Of a DNA stretch of 64,000 nt, positions 36,418 through 46,008 are shown piece after piece. The notes below the pieces were generated by a model. It was given only the letters and a program-made list of their open reading frames with translations. It made no database searches and was not told the DNA's origin. Position numbers and translations under genes: made by a program. The DNA is from Lysinibacillus cavernae. GTDB taxonomy: Bacteria; Bacillota; Bacilli; Bacillales_A; Planococcaceae. The DNA lies in contig NZ_WMEF01000001.1 in assembly GCF_009724685.1 (NCBI RefSeq), positions 829,746 through 893,745 of the forward strand. The letters are read 5' to 3'. Every line of letters starts with the position of its first letter. Position 1 is the first letter of the stretch.

Positions 36418-37923
36418 ATGGAACGTGAAGGGAATTATTTAAAATCCCCAGATTTACTTCCAGTGACACATCAACAAAGAAATATTGGAACATTTGGTTT
36501 TGCGGTGATTTGGATAGGCATGGCGATTGTATTAGCGGCTTTTGCCATTGGTGGTTCGGCCATTATGAACTTATCACTGCCAATGGTGATTGTTGCAACA
36601 TTGGTAGGTTCCTGTTTAATCGGTGTCTTTATGACGTTAATTGGTGATATAGGTATTGAGCACGGATTGTCTTTCCCTGTCTATATGCGTGCACCCTTCG
36701 GCACATTTGGAACCCATATACCTTCCCTTGTTCGAGGCGTTACAGCTGCATGTTGGTTTGGTCTTAATACGTATTTCGGTGCGTTAGCGATTAATGGTAT
36801 TTTAAATTTATTGTTCGATTTTGATAATTGGTTTATTTGTTTTCTTGTGTTTGCAGCACTTCAACTCTTTAATACATCACTTGGTATTAAATCCATTGAA
36901 CGCTTTGCTGATTTAGCAGCACCTATCATTATTCTAATTTCTTGCTGGATGTATTACACATTGGCAGATAATGCAACATCTCAAGGTAAAAATATTTGGA
37001 CGTGGGTAGAAACACCAACAACAGGCTTTGCCGCATTTACCGCATTCATGGTAGTTGTTATGGCAAATATGGGCTTTTGGGCAACACTGGCAGCCGATAT
37101 GCCATCCTTGTCACGATTCTTTAAAGCACCGAAAAATGAGCGTAACTGGTTCAAGCGTAATAAAACACAGCTTGTTGGCTCATTGATTGTCATGCCAATT
37201 ACGAACACATTCATTGTAACAATTGGGGCTGTTTGTTATATGGCAGTTGCATCGGCTGATCCTATCAACGCCTTACAGCAAAGTGCAAGCGGCTTTATTT
37301 TAGGAATTTTATTGTTAATGATTGTGTTAGCACAATGGTCAACAAATACCTCTGCGAATGTTGTACCAGCAGCTACCATTTTCTCGAATATTGGTGGACC
37401 GAAAGTACCTTTTTGGGTAGGCGTTGTCATTGCGGGCATCATTGGGATTCTTGCACAGCCATGGAGTTTATTTGATGTGATGGTCAATGTCCTATTAATT
37501 ATTGGTGGTATTCTAACAGCGATTGTAGGTATTTTATTTGCTGATTATTACTTACTCCGCAAGCGTCGTGTACACGTCAAAGAGCTTTATGAATTAGACG
37601 GACAATTTAAGTACTATAAGGGCTTTAATATGGCTGGCTTAATTGCCTGGGTGATCGGGGGCGCAATTGCGAATACTTTTCCAACCTATTCTTCTTTAAT
37701 AGGGTTCTTTGTAGGAGCGATTGTGTATTATATATTAGCGAAGTATTGGTGGTTTAAAAAGTATCCACAAGCTGAGCTGGAAGATCCAAGTGATGCCAAA
37801 TACTTAGGCATTACGGTAGGGCATAATTTAGATGAAATATTTGGTCAACCAACACCCGTCCCTGATGAAGAAGAACTTGTGGAGCAACCAGATCCTCTGT
37901 TAGAAATGAAGGGTGCCGAATAA
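36418..37923 (+). CDS. NCS1 family nucleobase transporter
   Basis: This 501-residue permease has about 12 membrane segments and belongs to the nucleobase:cation symporter-1 family (uracil, allantoin, hydantoin). Family landmarks are the GIEHGLSFPVYMRAPFG loop, the FGLNTYFGALAING segment, QLFNTSLGIKSIERFADLAAP and NMGFWATLAADMPSLSRF. Context points to uracil or thymine, possibly dihydrouracil. ATG 36418 follows AAAGGAGAG. It has a long acidic C-terminal tail. Confidence 0.9.
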   Translation: MEREGNYLKSPDLLPVTHQQRNIGTFGFAVIWIGMAIVLAAFAIGGSAIMNLSLPMVIVATLVGSCLIGVFMTLIGDIGIEHGLSFPVYMRAPFGTFGTHIPSLVRGVTAACWFGLNTYFGALAINGILNLLFDFDNWFICFLVFAALQLFNTSLGIKSIERFADLAAPIIILISCWMYYTLADNATSQGKNIWTWVETPTTGFAAFTAFMVVVMANMGFWATLAADMPSLSRFFKAPKNERNWFKRNKTQLVGSLIVMPITNTFIVTIGAVCYMAVASADPINALQQSASGFILGILLLMIVLAQWSTNTSANVVPAATIFSNIGGPKVPFWVGVVIAGIIGILAQPWSLFDVMVNVLLIIGGILTAIVGILFADYYLLRKRRVHVKELYELDGQFKYYKGFNMAGLIAWVIGGAIANTFPTYSSLIGFFVGAIVYYILAKYWWFKKYPQAELEDPSDAKYLGITVGHNLDEIFGQPTPVPDEEELVEQPDPLLEMKGAE

Positions 37924-37968
37924 GCAAGACAACATCAAGACATTTTCAAATGAAGGTGAGGTGATGGC

Positions 37969-38178
37969 ATGTCTGAATTCCAACAAAGCACAGAGGAAAT
38001 CCAAAAAGTAGATCATTATTTGGATAGTGGCTTTAAAATCAAATATGTCTACGAAAATTTAAGCGGAATGTTTGTGGAATTTGCTCGGCAAGAAGAAGTG
38101 ACATTATTGCAGCTTCTAACAGCAGATGCACGAAAATACTTCTCTGCGAAATTGCAAGAACAAACTTTATTACAATAA
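37969..38178 (+). CDS. Small hypothetical protein at the end of the pyrimidine cluster
   Basis: A 69-residue mainly helical, mildly acidic protein without membrane segments or cysteines. I do not recognise a family. ATG 37969 follows GGTGAGGTGATGGC, 45 bp after the NCS1 stop, and a strong terminator follows. It is therefore almost certainly the last gene of the carbamoylase-to-permease operon. Coding is supported by the start site, length and operon position, not by homology. Confidence 0.7.
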   Translation: MSEFQQSTEEIQKVDHYLDSGFKIKYVYENLSGMFVEFARQEEVTLLQLLTADARKYFSAKLQEQTLLQ

Positions 38179-38183
38179 CTAAG

Positions 38184-38232
38184 AAAACTCTATTCCAATC
38201 GTTGCATGCGATGATGGAATAGAGTTTTTTAA
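38184..38232 (+). terminator. Terminator of the pyrimidine plus-strand operon
   Basis: AAAACTCTATTCC (38184-38196) pairs with GGAATAGAGTTTT (38216-38228) with T-run to 38230. Confidence 0.88.
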
Positions 38233-38273
38233 TTTAAGCTAGTGGTATCTCTACCGATGGATGGGCCATTTCA

Positions 38274-39665
38274 TTATTTATTATTCATCACACTATGTTT
38301 TTGCCCATAGACTGCATAAATAATGCTACCGATTATAAACCAAATACCACATGCAATCCAAGTATGAACAGAAAGCTGCAAAATTAAAAATAGACACATG
38401 AAGAATGATACAATTGGAAATACAGGGAAAAATGGTACTTTAAAGCCACCAGATGGAATGTTTTTATTTTTACGCAAATAGACAACACCGATTGAAACAA
38501 TAGTAAATGCCACTAAAGTACCCATATTTACTAACTCTGCAAGTTTTGAAAGTGGCACAAAGCCAGCACAAAAGGCAACTAATAGTGCAAACACCCATGT
38601 GTTTTTCACTGGCGTTTTAAACTTGGGACTTAGTTCAGCCATACTTTTTGGCAGTAGTCCATCACGCCCTAATGCATAAAGTAAACGAGTCCCCCCATAG
38701 GACATGACTAAAATAACTGTCATCATTCCTACAACAGCCCCAAGAGAGATAATCCCCGCAATCCAGTCTTGATGGACGAGCTGCATAACATAGCTAACAG
38801 GATCACTAACATTTAAATCATGATATGAAACAATACCCGTTAACACGAGTGATACAGCAACATAAAGCACAGTACAAATGAGTAAAGAACCGATAATACC
38901 AATAGGCATATTGCGTTGTGGATTTTTTACTTCCTCTGCAGCTGAGGAAACAGCATCAAATCCTAAATAAGCAAAAAACACAAGTGCCGCACCACTTAAG
39001 ACGCCGCTAACCCCAAAAGGTAGGAAGGGTTCCCAGTTACTAGGCTCTACATAAAATACGCCTACTCCAATGAATAATAAGATCACAGCAACCTTTAAGA
39101 AAACCATCACCGAATTTAATCTTGTTGATTCCTTAATACCTAAAGTTAATAGAAATGCTGTAGCAAAAATAATAAAGATTGCCGGTAAATTGATATATGT
39201 TCCGGAAGCAGGATTAAATGCCCCAGAAATAGCTGCTGGTAGAACAATATGAAACCCAGCAAGTAGTGCATTTAAGTAAGATGACCAACCTGTAGCAACG
39301 GCGGCAACGGCTAGACCATATTCCAAGAGCAATGCCCATCCTACTAACCATGCGATAAGCTCTCCAAAGACAACATAACCATACGTATAGGCACTCCCTG
39401 TTACGGGAACGCTTGAAGCGAATTCAGAATAGCACATACCTGCGAAAGCACATACAAGTGCTGCAATAATAAAAGAAAAAACAATCCCTGGTCCTGCATG
39501 GGTTGCGGCAACTGTTCCAGGTAAGATGAAAATGCCTGTGCCGACAATGGCACCGATGCCTAATAAGATAAGATCGAAGGCACCTAAAGTTTTCTTTAGT
39601 TGAATAGTCCCGCTATTTTGCAATAAATCCTCTATTTTCTTTCTTCTTAATAATAATTTACTCAC
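38274..39665 (-). CDS. APC superfamily amino acid permease (CAT/YfnA type)
   Basis: This 463-residue transporter has about 12 membrane segments. Segment 1 carries the unwound GAIVGTGIFILPG motif, and segment 2-3 the GMCYSEFASSVPVTGSAYTY pattern of cationic-amino-acid-type APC permeases. The short N-terminal extension (LLLRRKKIEDLL) and the LGFDAVSSAAEEVKNPQRNMP loop are typical. It is a single gene; the substrate is not fixed by sequence. Confidence 0.87.
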   Translation of the reverse strand: MSKLLLRRKKIEDLLQNSGTIQLKKTLGAFDLILLGIGAIVGTGIFILPGTVAATHAGPGIVFSFIIAALVCAFAGMCYSEFASSVPVTGSAYTYGYVVFGELIAWLVGWALLLEYGLAVAAVATGWSSYLNALLAGFHIVLPAAISGAFNPASGTYINLPAIFIIFATAFLLTLGIKESTRLNSVMVFLKVAVILLFIGVGVFYVEPSNWEPFLPFGVSGVLSGAALVFFAYLGFDAVSSAAEEVKNPQRNMPIGIIGSLLICTVLYVAVSLVLTGIVSYHDLNVSDPVSYVMQLVHQDWIAGIISLGAVVGMMTVILVMSYGGTRLLYALGRDGLLPKSMAELSPKFKTPVKNTWVFALLVAFCAGFVPLSKLAELVNMGTLVAFTIVSIGVVYLRKNKNIPSGGFKVPFFPVFPIVSFFMCLFLILQLSVHTWIACGIWFIIGSIIYAVYGQKHSVMNNK

Positions 39666-39902
39666 AAATAAACCTCATTTTCTTAGAAATATGTAAAAAT
39701 ATTATACTTTTTTGATTATTAGGTCAATTGTTTTTGCGAAATAAAGTGTAATGAGTTGAATAGGAAAAAATTTGCTAAAACTATCAAAATATCATTATTT
39801 TGTGTTTTTCCTAAAAATACATTTGTTTTTTTTTGAAAAATTGATTATTATTTTAAAGTAAATTCAACGTAGAGAGAACACAAGGAAAAGGGGCGTTATG
39901 GA

Positions 39903-41276
39903 GTGGCCAATAAGGAATTAAATCGAGGGTTAGAAGCACGTCATATTCAAATGATTGCACTTGGCGGTACGATTGGTGTAGGTTTATTTATGGGTTCTGC
40001 AAGTGCTATCCAATGGACGGGACCTTCTGTACTCCTTGCCTATGGAATCGCAGGTATTTTTATTTTTTTCATTATGAGAGCAATGGGTGAGATGCTTTAC
40101 ATGGAGCCAAGTACAGGCTCTTTTGCAACGTTTGGCTATAAGTATATTCATCCTTTAGCTGGTTATTTAACCGCGTGGAGTAACTGGTTCCAATGGGTAA
40201 TTGTTGGGATGTCGGAAATTATAGCAGTGGGTACGTATATGCAGTATTGGTATCCAGGGTTACCAGCTTGGATACCTGGTCTTATTGCAATGGTGATATT
40301 AGGCGTGGCGAACTTCATCTCTGTTAAATCATTTGGTGAATTTGAATTTTGGTTTGCCATGATAAAAATCGTCACGATTATTTTAATGATTGTTGCAGGA
40401 ATTGGGCTAATTTTCTTTGGCTTTGGCAATGATGGCATCGCGATTGGCTTATCCAATCTGTGGAGTCATGGTGGGTTCTTTACTGGTGGCTGGACAGGCT
40501 TCTTCTTTGCCTTATCTTTAGTAGTTGCTGCTTATCAAGGAGTAGAGCTCATTGGGATTACGGCAGGGGAAGCAAAAAATCCACAACAAACGATTACAAA
40601 TGCCATTCAAAGTATTATTTGGCGTATTTTGATTTTCTATATCGGTGCAATTTTTGTAATTGTTACAGTTTATCCTTGGGACGAACTCGGTACAATTGGT
40701 AGTCCATTTGTTGCGACATTTGCCAAAGTGGGTATTACAGCTGCCGCAGGAATTATTAATTTTGTTGTGATTACAGCGGCTATGTCAGGTTGTAACAGTG
40801 GGATTTATAGTGCTGGACGTATGTTATATACACTTGCCATGAATGGGCAAGCACCAAAATTTTTCGCCAAGCTTTCTAGTAATGGCGTACCAATATTTGG
40901 GACAGTAGGCGTGATAGTTGGTTTAGTTATTGGGGTCATCTTAAGCTATATTGCACCTGAAAATTTATTTGTCTATGTGTATAGTGCGAGTGTTTTACCT
41001 GGGATGATTCCGTGGTTCATCATTCTAATTAGTCAAATTCAATTTAGGAAAGTGAAAGGAGCGCAACTGGCTAAACACCCTTTCAAAATGCCTTTAACCC
41101 CTTTAACCAATTATTTAACAATTATCTTTTTAATTATGGTGCTAGTCGGTATGTGGATTAATGATGATACACGTGTTTCGTTAATTGTTGGCATCATCTT
41201 TTTAGCACTCGTAACGATTAGCTATTATGCTTTTGGTATTGGCAAAAACCGCTACAGTAAGGATTCTATAGAATAG
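39903..41276 (+). CDS. Amino acid permease (AAT/GabP-type APC)
   Basis: This 457-residue, 12-segment permease starts with the family hallmark [20 protein letters not shown] followed by VGLFMGS. It keeps [25 protein letters not shown] and the [14 protein letters not shown] loop. Relatives move GABA, proline, aromatic or basic amino acids. The GTG 39903 start follows GGAAAAGGGG. The closeness to a beta-alanine-producing cluster suggests, but does not show, an omega-amino acid such as beta-alanine as a possible substrate. Monocistronic. Confidence 0.87.
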   Translation: MANKELNRGLEARHIQMIALGGTIGVGLFMGSASAIQWTGPSVLLAYGIAGIFIFFIMRAMGEMLYMEPSTGSFATFGYKYIHPLAGYLTAWSNWFQWVIVGMSEIIAVGTYMQYWYPGLPAWIPGLIAMVILGVANFISVKSFGEFEFWFAMIKIVTIILMIVAGIGLIFFGFGNDGIAIGLSNLWSHGGFFTGGWTGFFFALSLVVAAYQGVELIGITAGEAKNPQQTITNAIQSIIWRILIFYIGAIFVIVTVYPWDELGTIGSPFVATFAKVGITAAAGIINFVVITAAMSGCNSGIYSAGRMLYTLAMNGQAPKFFAKLSSNGVPIFGTVGVIVGLVIGVILSYIAPENLFVYVYSASVLPGMIPWFIILISQIQFRKVKGAQLAKHPFKMPLTPLTNYLTIIFLIMVLVGMWINDDTRVSLIVGIIFLALVTISYYAFGIGKNRYSKDSIE

Positions 41277-41281
41277 TATGT

Positions 41282-41319
41282 AAGGATGCATCTCAACTAG
41301 GGATGTATCCTTTTTTTGT
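41282..41319 (+). terminator. Terminator of the AAT permease gene
   Basis: AAGGATGCATC pairs with GATGTATCCTT (one G-T pair) and is followed by TTTTTTT. Confidence 0.85.
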
Positions 41320-41417
41320 TAGCACAATTTTTACATAAATAAACTGAAAAAAGCCAAACTACTAAAAAAATGAATGATAAGAACAGGTAACCATCGGAAT
41401 TAAAGGGGGTGAACGGA

Positions 41418-42812
41418 ATGAACAAGATACCGGAACAAATTGTAGCTAAAATTAAGCAGGAAATAGACAAAGTAGATGATGTAAAACTGAAAATGGTGGC
41501 TACAGAAGAAGGGGATGTAACGGTCATTTATTTCTCTTCACTCATTGAAAAAATGACCTTACAAACTATGGTGACAATTCCGTTGGCCAATAATTTGAAA
41601 CAAATTCATCAAATGGCGCAATATGTGGACCCAAAGGATATTCAAGGTGTTGTTAAAAAACTGAATGCTGGACAGACCCTTCTTTTTTTCCACGAAGTGA
41701 ATGCACTTTTAAGTGTGGATACGTACAGTGCACCTACAAGGGCTATTACAGATACCGAAACAGAGTCTACGGTAATCGGTCCGCAGGATGCATTTACAGA
41801 ATCATTAGAAACGAATATTTCTTTAGTGAGAAGACGTATTCAAAGTTCCATGTTAAAAAATGAAAACCATATTGTTGGGTCCGAAACCAATATAAAAATA
41901 TCGATTATGTATATGGAAAATATTGTGAGTCACAGTAATTTGGATGATCTAAGAAATCGTATTGATCAAGTGGATTATCCATTATTTACGGATATTTCAG
42001 TGTTAAAGCAATTAATTGAGGATAATCCATTATCACCTTTTCCGCAATATTACATGACAGTTCGACCGGATAGTATTTGTCGCTATCTTCTTGATGGTAG
42101 GATTGTCATTTTTATGGATAATAGTCAATTAGCCATTGTTTGTCCTACATCTTTTTTTGAAATGTTCGTTTCGATTGAAGATTATTACAACCGTTGGACA
42201 ACGGCATCGTTATTAAGGATGCTGCGCTTTTTTGGTTTTTTCTTAACCATCATGATTACACCCATGTATATATCAGCGTTAACGTTTCATCCAGAAATTT
42301 TGCCATATGAATTATTATTAAATCTTCAAGAATCGAGAAGTAAGGTGCCATTTCCACCTCTGATTGAAGTGTTATTTATTGAACTTATTATCGAGGTTTT
42401 ACGAGAGGCAGGCTCCCGAATGCCAGCAAAAGTCGGTCAAACCATTGGTATCGTAGGAGGTATCGTTATTGGTACCGCAGCCGTAGAAGCTGGGTTACTC
42501 AGTAATATTCTCATTGTATTAGTCGCAACATCTGCCTTATTATCTTTCCTACCACCGATCTTTTTAATGAGTAATACGAGCCGATTTATTCGTTATATTT
42601 TTATTTTATCCGCAGGGCTCTTTGGCTTGTTTGGTCAGATGCTTGCCTTTGCCTGGTTAATTCATCATTTATTAAGTTTAAAATCTTTAGGAACACATTA
42701 TATGACACCAGCCATTCCAAGAAAGCCAACTGACTTATTGGATAATGTCATTCGATTTCCAACCAAATATTTAAAAAACAAATCAGGTATTTCAAAAGCG
42801 CAGAAAAAATAG
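41418..42812 (+). CDS. Spore germinant receptor subunit A (GerAA/GerKA family)
   Basis: ATG 41418 eight bases after AAAGGGGG gives 464 residues; GTG 41409 is unlikely. A soluble N-terminal half (about 1-225) with the SLETNISLVRRRIQSS pattern precedes four to five membrane segments, including FPPLIEVLFIELIIEVLREAG and the VGQTIGIVGGIVIG motif, as in GerA-type A subunits. It acts with the B and C subunits in the inner spore membrane to sense a nutrient germinant. It is first in a three-gene operon, 7 bp before the B gene frame. Confidence 0.92.
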   Translation: MNKIPEQIVAKIKQEIDKVDDVKLKMVATEEGDVTVIYFSSLIEKMTLQTMVTIPLANNLKQIHQMAQYVDPKDIQGVVKKLNAGQTLLFFHEVNALLSVDTYSAPTRAITDTETESTVIGPQDAFTESLETNISLVRRRIQSSMLKNENHIVGSETNIKISIMYMENIVSHSNLDDLRNRIDQVDYPLFTDISVLKQLIEDNPLSPFPQYYMTVRPDSICRYLLDGRIVIFMDNSQLAIVCPTSFFEMFVSIEDYYNRWTTASLLRMLRFFGFFLTIMITPMYISALTFHPEILPYELLLNLQESRSKVPFPPLIEVLFIELIIEVLREAGSRMPAKVGQTIGIVGGIVIGTAAVEAGLLSNILIVLVATSALLSFLPPIFLMSNTSRFIRYIFILSAGLFGLFGQMLAFAWLIHHLLSLKSLGTHYMTPAIPRKPTDLLDNVIRFPTKYLKNKSGISKAQKK

Positions 42813-42834
42813 AAACTGAATGAGGTGGTCTACT

Positions 42835-43920
42835 TTGAGTACAACGAATGGAAAGGTGTTAAATCGCTATCATGTCATTTTCTTAGCACAAAGCATTATG
42901 GTTGGTACCGGCATCCTTTCACTACCTCAAAAATTAAGTTCTATGGGTTATGCACAAACATTTATGCCCCTTCTATTTGGCTTGCTTGCCACACTAACTG
43001 CATTTGCCATGGTATGGCTTTGTTCTAAGTTTCCCAACGATGATCTATTTCGGATGAATGAAAAACTGTTGGGGAAATGGGTAGGGAGATTAATCAACTT
43101 TCTCATCATTATCCAATTTATCGTTTTTAGTGCAGGGATTATTAGTAATTATATGCACTTAATTCAAAGTACAGCTTTGCAGGAACAAACAATCACATTG
43201 CCTGTACTTTGCTTTTTGCTCTTACTTATTTACATAGTAAGTGGTGGCATTAAATCAATTGCAAGATTTTCCGTGATGACATTTTTTATTACGATTTGGA
43301 TAATCTATTTTACGCGTTGGGCGATTGAAAAAGGCGATCCGAGTCATTTTTTTCCTCTATTCAACTTTACAAGTAAGGAGTTTTTCGAAGCGATAAAGCA
43401 AGGTTATTTTTCTATTCTTGGTTACGAATTGATTTTATTTTATTTTCCTTTTATCATCGATCAAAAAAAAGCATTTCGTCATTCTTTAATTGGCATTTGG
43501 ATTAGTATATTTTTATGCTTTATTACAACAGCCATAAGTGTAATGTATTATTCAGAGTGGCAATTAAAGAGAGTAGAATTTTCAGTATTAAATTTATTTA
43601 AAGCAGGAGAATTTACCTTTATTGAGCGAATCGATATTATTGGCATTACACTTTGGGTTTTTCTAATCTTATCTTCGGTCACGGCTTATGTTTGGTGTGC
43701 GAAACGAGGTGTAGATACCTTGTTTACAAAAAAGAAGAAGCAAAATTATCCATTGTATGTCATCACCATCATCATATTTGTGATAATAAGAATGCCTTTT
43801 TCTCGTGAATTTCAAGAAAAATTATTTTTGGCAAGTAACTATGTTGGCTATCTAATTGTCATTTGGCCAGTGTTTTTAATTATCATTTATACCCTTCGAA
43901 AAAAGCAGGTGCAGGTATGA
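42835..43920 (+). CDS. Spore germinant receptor subunit B (GerAB family permease)
   Basis: This 361-residue, ten-segment protein of the endospore germination permease family binds the germinant. The start is taken as TTG 42835 because GAGGTGG lies six bases upstream; ATG 42820 lies before that site. Typical features are the GTGILSLPQKL segment, PNDDLFRMNEKLLGKWVG, and the FFPLFNFTSKEFFEAIKQGYFS loop. The stop overlaps the C gene start (ATGA), implying coupled translation. Confidence 0.9.
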   Translation: MSTTNGKVLNRYHVIFLAQSIMVGTGILSLPQKLSSMGYAQTFMPLLFGLLATLTAFAMVWLCSKFPNDDLFRMNEKLLGKWVGRLINFLIIIQFIVFSAGIISNYMHLIQSTALQEQTITLPVLCFLLLLIYIVSGGIKSIARFSVMTFFITIWIIYFTRWAIEKGDPSHFFPLFNFTSKEFFEAIKQGYFSILGYELILFYFPFIIDQKKAFRHSLIGIWISIFLCFITTAISVMYYSEWQLKRVEFSVLNLFKAGEFTFIERIDIIGITLWVFLILSSVTAYVWCAKRGVDTLFTKKKKQNYPLYVITIIIFVIIRMPFSREFQEKLFLASNYVGYLIVIWPVFLIIIYTLRKKQVQV

Positions 43921-45029
43921 GAAAAAAACGTCTATGCATCATTTCTTTTTTTGTTTTAGTTTTACTTGTAGGTTGTTCTAGGAAAGAGTTAAAAGTTCCT
44001 TTAGAGGATGTTGGGATGGTAGATTCGATGGCTTTTGACTATATTGATGAAAATCAAATGAAGCTAACTGTAGCAATTCCCCAATATTCTCCTGAAGCAA
44101 AGAAAAACACACAAATTTTCTCTATTACAACAGATCTAGTGTCGAGTGGGATAGTAGAAATAGAAAAACAATCAGATAAAAAAATTGTATTCAATCAATT
44201 ACGTGTCGTCTTAGTAAACGAGGATTTTGCGAGAAAAGGGGATATAAGGAAAATCATCCAACATTTATATCGCAATGCTGAAGTGGGGAATAAAGTGTTG
44301 ATTGCCGTGGTGAAGGATAATGCGGAAGCTATATTAAAAGCAGATTATCCAGATAAACCAAGTATTAATTTTTATTTAAATAATCTTTTAGAGCCTAGTA
44401 TTAATACCGCCTTTAATCCTAATACAAATATTCATGATTTTATGTATACGATAACGAATCCAGTGTTTGATACTGTATTACCTTTTATTGAAAAGCGAGG
44501 TGAAAAATTAGAGGTTAACGGTGTTGCGGTTTTCAAAGGGAATCGTATGCATGAATTAATTAAACCTGAAGAAGCGCTTGTTATTCAAGCTTTAAGTGGA
44601 CGAAAAAATCTTGCTCCTTTGCATCTAGATTTAAACGCAGGGCATGGAGAAGAGAAACTAATGATTGATTTGATTGAGAGCACTGTGAAAAAGGTGAGTA
44701 ATAAAAACATAGAATCACCAAAATTAACAATTTTCTTAAAGATCAAGGGTACATTGAGTGAATATAAGGGGGAGAGAGAATCTCAATTAATTACTACTGA
44801 AAGTATTAGTGAATTGGAAAAAGATGTAAATAAACAACTTGAAAAAAATATTGGGGAATTTTTAGAGCGATTAAATAATATGGAGGTAGATCCAGCTGGA
44901 TTAAGTGAAGAATTTAGAATGTATTATTATGGTGAATGGACAACTGAAAAAACGAGAGACCTTATAAGGAAATTAGATATTAAACTACATGTAGAAACAT
45001 CCATTATTAGTACAGGTACATTAAAATAA
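43917..45029 (+). CDS. Spore germinant receptor lipoprotein subunit C (Ger(x)C family)
   Basis: ATG 43917 gives 370 residues and a lipoprotein signal with lipobox LLVGC, lipidated Cys20. The Ger(x)C domains follow: EDVGMVDSMAFDYID, the RVVLVNEDFARKGDI helix, and the C-terminal domain ending in a long helix (ISELEKDVNKQLEKNIGEFL). It completes the A-B-C receptor. Sporulation-specific (sigma-G) transcription is expected from the family; no clear sigma-G promoter could be fixed by eye. Confidence 0.92.
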   Translation: MRKKRLCIISFFVLVLLVGCSRKELKVPLEDVGMVDSMAFDYIDENQMKLTVAIPQYSPEAKKNTQIFSITTDLVSSGIVEIEKQSDKKIVFNQLRVVLVNEDFARKGDIRKIIQHLYRNAEVGNKVLIAVVKDNAEAILKADYPDKPSINFYLNNLLEPSINTAFNPNTNIHDFMYTITNPVFDTVLPFIEKRGEKLEVNGVAVFKGNRMHELIKPEEALVIQALSGRKNLAPLHLDLNAGHGEEKLMIDLIESTVKKVSNKNIESPKLTIFLKIKGTLSEYKGERESQLITTESISELEKDVNKQLEKNIGEFLERLNNMEVDPAGLSEEFRMYYYGEWTTEKTRDLIRKLDIKLHVETSIISTGTLK

Positions 45030-45034
45030 GAGAG

Positions 45035-45078
45035 AAGGCCAATTCATTGAGTATTTTTTACTTTTAGAATTGGCCTTT
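45035..45078. terminator. Shared terminator between ger operon and laccase-domain gene
   Basis: Perfect 11-bp stem AAGGCCAATTC (45035-45045) with GAATTGGCCTT (45067-45077) between convergent genes. Confidence 0.8.
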
Positions 45079-45082
45079 GCCG

Positions 45083-45847
45083 TTAATGCTCTTTTCGCAT
45101 AATAAAACTTAAATGTCTACCCGCTTTTTTGTCTTGACGGTAGGAAAAGCCATCGGGACTAAGGAATGTGCAAGTCTCATCGATTTGAATTTGCTCAGCT
45201 GGAATACCAGCAAGCTCGCATTGTTTTTTGACGGTTTGTTGATTATCAATATGATATTTATTGGTTTCTGCTTGATAGTACATAAATTCCTCTGCGTAGC
45301 CGAGGCTATGGAATTTTTCATAGACGTCTGCGTCCACCTCAAATTTTTGCTGACTCAGAGCCATACCAATTTGAACATGAAAATCCTCTGGGCGACATTG
45401 TTCTTCGTCCAATAGATGCTGGAACAATTTAAGAGTTATTTCTTTGACAGTCCCTTGCCATCCTGAATGAATGACACCAATTAAACCATTCACAGTATTA
45501 TAAAAAATAACAGGGACGCAATCAGCCGTAAAACTACATAATACTAAATTGGGCTCTACTGTATAAAGAGCGTCGGTATTTTTAACCGCCGTATCCATAT
45601 GCTCAGCTCCACGTCCTTTGTCGGCTAATATGACTTTATGGAAGTTCGCACTATGTGTTTGCTCGGTACAAATAAAATTTTGTAAGTCACAGTTCAATGT
45701 AGCGGCTAAATGCTGACGATTGTCAATGACAGCTTGAACATTGTCACAAGTATGCAAGGCCATATTATTTTGCTCTAGTTCCATCTCATCTTTTAAGGTA
45801 GTCCCAGCGATAAATTGTTCATTATCTACACAAATTTTTGTTTTCAT
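45083..45847 (-). CDS. Laccase-domain protein (YlmD/YfiH family, purine nucleoside phosphorylase/adenosine deaminase-like)
   Basis: This 254-residue member of the Cu-oxidase_4 family has the conserved metal-site motifs CTEQTHSANFH, SFTADCVPVIFYN and HSGWQGTVKEI. Proteins of this family were long called polyphenol oxidases; characterised members act on purine nucleosides with zinc. The usual neighbour of YlmD (ylmE) is absent, so this may be a paralogue of the division-cluster copy. Single gene facing the ger operon. Confidence 0.87.
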   Translation of the reverse strand: MKTKICVDNEQFIAGTTLKDEMELEQNNMALHTCDNVQAVIDNRQHLAATLNCDLQNFICTEQTHSANFHKVILADKGRGAEHMDTAVKNTDALYTVEPNLVLCSFTADCVPVIFYNTVNGLIGVIHSGWQGTVKEITLKLFQHLLDEEQCRPEDFHVQIGMALSQQKFEVDADVYEKFHSLGYAEEFMYYQAETNKYHIDNQQTVKKQCELAGIPAEQIQIDETCTFLSPDGFSYRQDKKAGRHLSFIMRKEH

Positions 45848-46008
45848 TCAATCACCTCGTTTTACTATATAGGATTGCTTCTTGAATGTATAGGTTGCAT
45901 TCAAAAGCTATTTAGCTACTCCTTTACCCTACTATTCCACTTTTAGACATAATGAATAGATTTCTTCACATATAGTATGAGGAATCTTATATAGGGGAGA
46001 GAGTAACG

